This document shows positions 15,289 through 18,744 of a stretch of DNA of 18,744 bases, piece after piece. Location of the stretch: assembly GCA_946405645.1 (NCBI GenBank), contig CAMJHW010000014.1, positions 1-18,744 on the forward strand. Reading direction: 5' to 3'. Position 1 is the stretch's first letter; every line of letters begins with the position of its first letter. Origin of the DNA: an uncultured Bacteroidales bacterium. Lineage in GTDB: Bacteria; Bacteroidota; Bacteroidia; Bacteroidales; UBA932. The translations under genes and the position numbers were made by a program. Under the pieces are notes generated by a model, which worked only from the letters and a program-made list of their open reading frames with translations, was not told the origin of the DNA and searched no databases.

Positions 15289-15372
15289 ATGAAACTTTAC
15301 ATCGCGCTGACCGATAAGACAAGACAGAACGCTATTTTGAGCAGCTTTAAGATGGGAGAAGAGAGGTCGTAA
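15289..15372 (+). CDS. Possible 27-residue small ORF downstream of the structured element
   Basis: ATG at 15289 and TAA at 15370-15372 encode a mostly polar peptide starting MKLYIALTDKTRQN and ending KMGEERS, with no signal peptide or membrane segment. It begins 12 bases after the interlocking inverted repeats and ends inside a hairpin. It might be a leader peptide, a microprotein or a chance ORF; no convincing Bacteroidetes promoter lies upstream on the plus strand. Not recognised as any known family. Confidence 0.3.
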   Translation: MKLYIALTDKTRQNAILSSFKMGEERS

Positions 15373-15383
15373 GGCCTCTCTTC
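15358..15383. terminator. Hairpin, possible terminator
   Basis: GAAGAGAGG (15358-15366) pairs with CCTCTCTTC (15375-15383) around an 8-base loop. Downstream on the plus strand is only attgtattct, so the U tract is poor. On the minus strand it lies 62 bases beyond the stop of the Nudix regulator gene and could end that transcript. Confidence 0.45.
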
Positions 15384-15444
15384 ATTGTATTCTGGAAATC
15401 CGTAGCAAACTGATTCCTTCAAGAATACCGCGTTGCATAGAATG

Positions 15445-16332
15445 TCAGAACTCCAACTTGTGTTCTTCCTCCTTCATCTCTTCGTAGCGCTTCTTGTTGA
15501 GGGTGAACCAACTCCCTTTTCGACCAGGACGAGATTTTTTGATGCCGGAGTCTGCGGAGTAAATCTCCCTGTCAAATAGGTCTTCTATGGGCTTTGATGT
15601 CATTATTATCGGCTTTGATGCAGATATGCTCTTGCAAATATTCTCCTTCCTAATGCTCATATTAGTCTCTCTCGCGACCTCCGGAACCTCTAGTTCTTCC
15701 TCATAAATGTCTGAAACCTCATCCAGTATACCGGAGGCGAGGATCTTTCTCTGGAAGTTCCTACGGTCGAACTTCACTCCAAGGATAGCCTCGTAGAGGC
15801 GCTGTAAATCGGGAATTGTGAAATATGAGTCCAGCAGGTCAAAGCCCACCGGTTGGAAATGGATGTCCCTCCGGAGCTTCTCCATGGCCGCCTTGAATAT
15901 CTTCTCGTGATCGAACGCAAGTGGAGGCAGTTCATCTACGGGGAACCATGCTGCCTCGTCGGCGTCGTCACCACCGAGAACGTCCGCATGCTTGACTAGG
16001 GCATAGAATGCAATAGTGATGACCCTCTCCCGCGGATCACGGTCGACATCCGAGAATACACCGAGTTGGACTATGGGGGATGATGGTGTCAAGGCCGTCT
16101 CTTCAACAAGCTCGCGGAGTGCACCCTGTTCTGCCGTCTCGTCGGTCTTGAGGAATCCTCCCGGGAAGGCCCACATATTCTTGCACGGCTCTGCTCCACG
16201 TCGAATCAGGAGAACCTTGAGTTTCCAATCATCATAGGTGAAAATGACGCAGTCGGTAGTAACCGCCATATGTTCGTACTTGTATCTCCAAGGGAATTCT
16301 GTTCCGGGTACAAATGTGTGAGTCTTATCCAT
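15445..16332 (-). CDS. NrtR-type Nudix domain / winged-helix transcriptional regulator
   Basis: 295 residues from ATG 16332. The N-terminal Nudix domain (about 20-155) has MWAFPGGFLKTDE and ALRELVEETAL: the Nudix box G-x5-E-x7-REUxEExGU is kept except that the final Gly is Ala (residue 80), with Glu74, Glu77 and Glu78 present. So hydrolysis of a nucleoside-diphosphate compound is not excluded, although NrtR proteins usually only bind ADP-ribose or a related effector. A winged helix follows (FDLLDSYFTIPDLQRLYEAI, FDRRNFQRKILASGIL, about 163-203). The family's closing wing (RPGRKGSWFTLNKKRYEEM, 268-286) is separated from it by about 65 unfamiliar residues. Relatives control NAD metabolism, or arabinose use in Bacteroidetes. 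Divergent from the vWA-macro gene, with two inverted repeats between them, one inside this gene's own promoter. Confidence 0.85.
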   Translation of the reverse strand: MDKTHTFVPGTEFPWRYKYEHMAVTTDCVIFTYDDWKLKVLLIRRGAEPCKNMWAFPGGFLKTDETAEQGALRELVEETALTPSSPIVQLGVFSDVDRDPRERVITIAFYALVKHADVLGGDDADEAAWFPVDELPPLAFDHEKIFKAAMEKLRRDIHFQPVGFDLLDSYFTIPDLQRLYEAILGVKFDRRNFQRKILASGILDEVSDIYEEELEVPEVARETNMSIRKENICKSISASKPIIMTSKPIEDLFDREIYSADSGIKKSRPGRKGSWFTLNKKRYEEMKEEEHKLEF

Positions 16333-16373
16333 TATTGTCAAGATATACCGTCGCAGGACGTGTTTTTCTACTG

Positions 16374-16408
16374 CAAATATAGAAAAAGTGTCAAAAAGAC
16401 GCAAAAAA
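16374..16408 (-). promoter_or_regulatory. Promoter of the Nudix regulator gene
   Basis: Minus strand: TTTTTTG (16408 to 16402) as -33, a 20-base spacer, and TATATTTG (16381 to 16374) as -7. It leaves about 35 bases before the ATG at 16332. The spacer contains operator copy 1. Confidence 0.72.
16388..16402. promoter_or_regulatory. Candidate regulator operator, copy 1
   Basis: GTGTC-aaaaa-GACGC, an inverted repeat with one mismatch, flanked by A tracts. It lies between the -33 and -7 boxes of the Nudix regulator promoter, ideal for autorepression. Confidence 0.6.
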
Positions 16409-16440
16409 TTTTGCAGAAAGAAAAAAAATATCTACTTTTG
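16409..16440 (+). promoter_or_regulatory. Promoter of the vWA-macro gene
   Basis: TTTTG (16409-16413), a 19-base spacer and TACTTTTG (16433-16440) match the Bacteroidetes consensus closely. The start site would be near 16447, inside operator copy 2, with about 38 bases to the ATG at 16485. Confidence 0.78.
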
Positions 16441-16454
16441 TGTCGAAATGACAC
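16440..16454. promoter_or_regulatory. Candidate regulator operator, copy 2
   Basis: GTGTC-gaaat-GACAC, a perfect inverted repeat with the same geometry as copy 1 and centred 52 bp from it. It shares its first base with the -7 box and covers the expected start site of the vWA-macro gene. Confidence 0.65.
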
Positions 16455-16484
16455 TTTTACTATTAAACAACTGCGATTGAGATT

Positions 16485-17672
16485 ATGGACATTATGAAAA
16501 ACCTTGGCTTCTCCAGAAGAGGCACAGAAAACCAGAACGACATGAAAACAGATTATGAATTCCACTTTTCCGACAAGTATCCCCGCAAGGAAGGGGAGAC
16601 ATGCATCTACAATCTGATCATCCTCGACGAGAGCGGCTCGATGTCACCTATCCGTGCTGAGGCCCTGAGCGGAGCCAATGAGACCCTGCAGACAATACGC
16701 ACTGCCCAGCAGGAGCATCCCGATGACAATCAGATGGTCTCTTTCGTGACTTTTGATTCCGGGTCCAGCAGGCCTGATGTGAGAGCGCTTATCGACAACG
16801 AGAAGATAGAGAACGTGAAGGACATCACTCCCGAACAGTACCAGCCTTGGGGTGGTACTCCCTTGTATGATGCCATGGGACTTTCCATCACTGCTTTACG
16901 GGATCTCGTCAAGGAGGGTGACCACGTCCTTGTCACCGTCATTACCGACGGCTATGAGAACAGTTCAGAGATATTCTCCGCCGAGATGATAAAGGAACTG
17001 GTTGATAGCCTCAGCACTAAAGGATGGGTGTTCACCTACATCGGTGCTAACCAAAATTCCGAACAAACTGCCGGAGGGCTCGGTATTCACAGCACCATGG
17101 ACTTCAAGGCCACGGTGGTAGGTTCCGCAGTCATGTGGGACAGGATGAACTCCAGTCGAAGGGAGTATTACAAGAATGTGAGACGTAACAAAGCTTCCGG
17201 AATAGAGATGGAATGCGACAAGGATTTCTTTGCAACGAAGCAAGCCCTCACGAGGATCACTCCGGAACGGATAGACACACTGAAGGAGGGGGAGATCTTC
17301 GTCTTCGGAAGCAACGAGGCAGGACAGCACCTTGGAGGTGCCGCACGCGCAGCAGTGGAGCGCTTCGGTGCTGTCTTCGGCCAAGGCTCTGGTTTGCAGG
17401 GGCGGAGTTACGCCATTCCGACGTTGAGGCTGCCGGGTGGAGGCCCGGCGAACAGGCTGTCCCTGCAGGCCATCCGAAGCTATGTCCAGGAGTTCATCTA
17501 CTTCGCTGATGCTCATTCCGAGCTGACCTTCCTTGTGACAAGGATCGGATGCGGCATCGCAGGATTCCACGACGAAGAAATAGCTCCTCTCTTTGCCGGA
17601 GCCTACAGTCTTCCGAATGTATATCTACCCGCCTCTTTCTGGAAAGTCCTGAGTTACCAGTACAAAAACTAA
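16485..17672 (+). CDS. Soluble vWA-domain protein fused to a C-terminal macro-like (phage-protein-like) domain
   Basis: 395 residues; ATG 16485 (a second in-frame ATG at 16494 is possible). No signal peptide or membrane segment. The vWA domain (about 38-220) has a complete MIDAS metal site: Asp48-Glu-Ser50-Gly-Ser52 (LDESGSM), Thr125 (GGTPLYDAM) and Asp155 (ITDGYEN). The C-terminal domain (about 265-390) begins KEGEIFVFGSNEAGQHLGGA, followed by GAVFGQGSGLQGRSYAIPTL and FLVTRIGCGIAGFHDEEIAP. This pattern occurs in small phage and bacterial proteins (the A1S_2505-type family, as far as I recall) and resembles macro domains: a GG-A-A loop, a strand, then G-G-G near the end. The vWA domain would bind a protein partner and the macro-like part perhaps ADP-ribose (inference). 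Divergent from, and apparently controlled with, the Nudix regulator. Confidence 0.82.
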   Translation: MDIMKNLGFSRRGTENQNDMKTDYEFHFSDKYPRKEGETCIYNLIILDESGSMSPIRAEALSGANETLQTIRTAQQEHPDDNQMVSFVTFDSGSSRPDVRALIDNEKIENVKDITPEQYQPWGGTPLYDAMGLSITALRDLVKEGDHVLVTVITDGYENSSEIFSAEMIKELVDSLSTKGWVFTYIGANQNSEQTAGGLGIHSTMDFKATVVGSAVMWDRMNSSRREYYKNVRRNKASGIEMECDKDFFATKQALTRITPERIDTLKEGEIFVFGSNEAGQHLGGAARAAVERFGAVFGQGSGLQGRSYAIPTLRLPGGGPANRLSLQAIRSYVQEFIYFADAHSELTFLVTRIGCGIAGFHDEEIAPLFAGAYSLPNVYLPASFWKVLSYQYKN

Positions 17673-17730
17673 TGCAAAAAACCGCCCTCTGGGATGTCCC
17701 CCGGTGCATTTTTGGTGCAACTTTTTTGCA
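17673..17730 (+). terminator. Nested inverted repeats, probable terminator of the vWA-macro gene
   Basis: TGCAAAAAA (17673-17681) pairs with TTTTTTGCA (17722-17730); inside it ACCG (17681-17684) can pair with CGGT (17702-17705) and GGGA with TCCC (17691-17700). CGGTGCATTTTT gives a T run after the inner stem. It starts directly after the stop codon. Confidence 0.45.
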
Positions 17731-17737
17731 TAGAAAA

Positions 17738-17773
17738 AGCCCCAAGTGTTTGATAATAAAAACACTTGGGGCT
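17738..17773 (-). terminator. Rho-independent terminator of tRNA-Ser
   Basis: Perfect 14-base stem AGCCCCAAGTGTTT / AAACACTTGGGGCT with an 8-base loop. Read on the minus strand it is followed by TTTTTC and lies 10 bases after the tRNA, so it ends the tRNA transcript. Confidence 0.88.
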
Positions 17774-17782
17774 GAAATCCAG

Positions 17783-17871
17783 CGGAAGAAGGGGGATTCG
17801 AACCCCCGATACCCCGTGAAGGGTATACCGGTTTTCGAGACCAGCGCCTTCAGCCACTCGGCCATCCTTCC
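17783..17871 (-). tRNA. tRNA-Ser (anticodon CGA)
   Basis: 89 bases including discriminator G. The acceptor stem GGAAGGA pairs with TTCTTCC (one G-T). D arm GCCGAGTGGCTGAAGGC. Anticodon stem CTGGT/ACCGG with loop CTCGAAA gives anticodon CGA, reading UCG. The long variable arm ATACCC...GGGTAT is the class II mark of serine tRNAs. T arm GGGGGTTCGAATCCCCC. CCA is not encoded (the 3' flank is GCTGG on the minus strand). Confidence 0.96.
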
Positions 17872-17882
17872 TTTTGGGACTG

Positions 17883-17890
17883 CAAAGATA
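17883..17890 (-). promoter_or_regulatory. -7 promoter element of tRNA-Ser
   Basis: TATCTTTG on the minus strand, 12 bases before the tRNA 5' end, fits TAnnTTTG. It lies in the short gap after the M16 gene, so the tRNA has its own promoter. The -33 box is not clear and would fall inside the M16 coding end. Confidence 0.6.
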
Positions 17891-17895
17891 GCAAT

Positions 17896-18744
17896 TTATT
17901 TGTAAATATCCTCTTTCTTGAGTTCTACGAGTTTACCGTAGCCGGCGATTTCCGCCATCGGCAATGACTTTCGGTCACCGACGATGATCCAGGCGATGGG
18001 GGTCGGGGCGACGGACTTCTCATAATAAGCCCTCAGTGTCGCAGAATCTATGGAGGAGATATTGTCCAGGACATCCTTGTCGGGGTCTGTGGTATAACCG
18101 AGCCTTTCGTAACTCTGGACTATTGACGGCAGGCTGCGGAAAGTGGGATAATCGTTATTGGCGTCGGCCACGATGGCGTGGCGGGCGGACTCCAGGCCGT
18201 TCTCCTTGATGGGCAACGTACGGATAAGCGAGTCTACCAGCTGGATAGCGGAGAGGGACTTGTCCACCTGAGTCCCGAGGTTGGTGACGAATATCGCCCG
18301 GTCGTTGGGATATGCGGGGTCAGGGTAGCTTGTGTATCCGTGGGCACTGTAGGCCATTGCGCGGAATTCGCGCACCTCCTGGAACATCAACGAGAACATA
18401 CCGCCGCCGAAGTACTCTCCGAGTACCTCCAAGGCGGCCTTTTCCTGTCCGTTCTGCGGACGGTCGAAAGCCTGGTACGTGACCATCTGCATCTGGCGGG
18501 ATCCTGGAAGGTCATAGAAGAATACCGTCGGAGCGTCGTATTTGGAATAATCGACGCGGACCCAGTCCTCGGATTTGACGGCTCGGCCAAGGTCGAGCCT
18601 GCGCGCAAGCGCGGCGGCGACCTCGCCGGCCGGCTTCTTGCCCGAGTACAGCACGGAATACGAGTGGTCCATCAGGTCGGAGAAGGCGCTCATCAGGCCC
18701 TTCATGCCGACAGCTTTGAGCTCCTTCTTGTCAAGCTGGTTCAG
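17896..18744 (-). CDS. M16-family peptidase, C-terminal part (5' end outside window)
   Basis: The reading frame is open to the window edge (LNQLDKKELKAVGMKGLMSA), so the gene is cut and Met at 18705 is internal. The visible 282 residues match the second, non-catalytic half of an M16 (pitrilysin/insulinase-type) peptidase: DHSYSVLYSGKKPA, VFFYDLPGSRQMQMVTY, EVLGEYFGGGMFSLMFQEVR, AMAYSAHGYTSYPDP, and the C-terminal region with TLRAYYEKSVAPTPIAWIIV. The zinc motif HxxEH would be in the missing N-terminal half, so activity cannot be judged. Ends with TAA at 17898-17896, immediately upstream of the tRNA-Ser promoter. Confidence 0.85.
   Translation of the reverse strand: MNQLDKKELKAVGMKGLMSAFSDLMDHSYSVLYSGKKPAGEVAAALARRLDLGRAVKSEDWVRVDYSKYDAPTVFFYDLPGSRQMQMVTYQAFDRPQNGQEKAALEVLGEYFGGGMFSLMFQEVREFRAMAYSAHGYTSYPDPAYPNDRAIFVTNLGTQVDKSLSAIQLVDSLIRTLPIKENGLESARHAIVADANNDYPTFRSLPSIVQSYERLGYTTDPDKDVLDNISSIDSATLRAYYEKSVAPTPIAWIIVGDRKSLPMAEIAGYGKLVELKKEDIYK

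Noticed and set aside
16401..16414. GCAAAA-AA-TTTTGC as a third operator
   Set aside because: It is an inverted repeat, but it has a different sequence from the GTGTC sites and is largely made of the two -33 elements of the divergent promoters.

Overview
The window looks like a piece of a Bacteroidales (Bacteroidetes) chromosome with a moderately high GC content. The evidence is the content (NigD-like lipoprotein, Bacteroidetes-type PspC proteins, NrtR-type Nudix regulator, GH43 and GH120 glycosidases) and the promoters: the Bacteroidetes -7 element TAnnTTTG recurs upstream of many genes, in three cases with a TTTG or TTG -33 element 19-21 bases away. Both ends of the window cut through genes: dnaE lacks its 5' part on the left, and an M16 peptidase gene lacks its 5' part on the right.

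Layout. 1-1892: 3' part of dnaE (+). 1879-4943: a two-gene minus-strand operon, a GH120 beta-xylosidase followed by a membrane-anchored Ntn hydrolase coupled through a TGATG overlap; it converges on dnaE with a 14-base overlap. 5010-6032: a ThiL-like protein (+) that has lost several of its family's metal-binding aspartates. 6047-7289: an HUH single-strand transposase relative (RAYT type, -) bracketed by palindromes of the form AAGCACAAA-N9-TTTGTGCTT. 7336-9289: a tightly overlapping minus-strand operon, PspC protein, PadR regulator, PspC protein. 9480-11081: secreted M28 metallopeptidase (+), with its stop codon abutting that of the NigD-like lipoprotein (-, 11082-11789). 11923-15136: two tandem paralogous secreted GH43 enzymes with C-terminal discoidin-type domains (-), closed by a strong terminator. 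15137-15444: no large gene, but a strongly structured stretch with a possible 27-codon ORF. 15445-16332: NrtR-type Nudix/winged-helix regulator (-), divergent from 16485-17672, a vWA plus macro-like domain fusion (+). 17783-17871: tRNA-Ser(CGA) (-) with its promoter and terminator. 17896-18744: C-terminal part of an M16 peptidase (-).

How the genes may work together. The GH120 and two GH43 enzymes, all exported, suggest hydrolysis of xylan- or arabinoxylan-type oligosaccharides, but there is no SusC/SusD pair, so this is not a complete PUL within the window. The PspC-PadR-PspC operon resembles an envelope-stress module with its own small regulator.

The most interesting unit is the divergent Nudix-regulator / vWA-macro pair. 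The intergenic region carries two copies of a GTGTC-N5-GACRC inverted repeat 52 bp apart. One lies exactly between the -33 and -7 boxes of the regulator's promoter, and the other overlaps the -7 end and start site of the vWA-macro gene's promoter. Since NrtR-family proteins sense ADP-ribose and macro folds bind it, this could be an ADP-ribose/NAD-responsive system whose output is a soluble vWA-macro protein. The functional link is inference; the architecture and sites are visible in the sequence.
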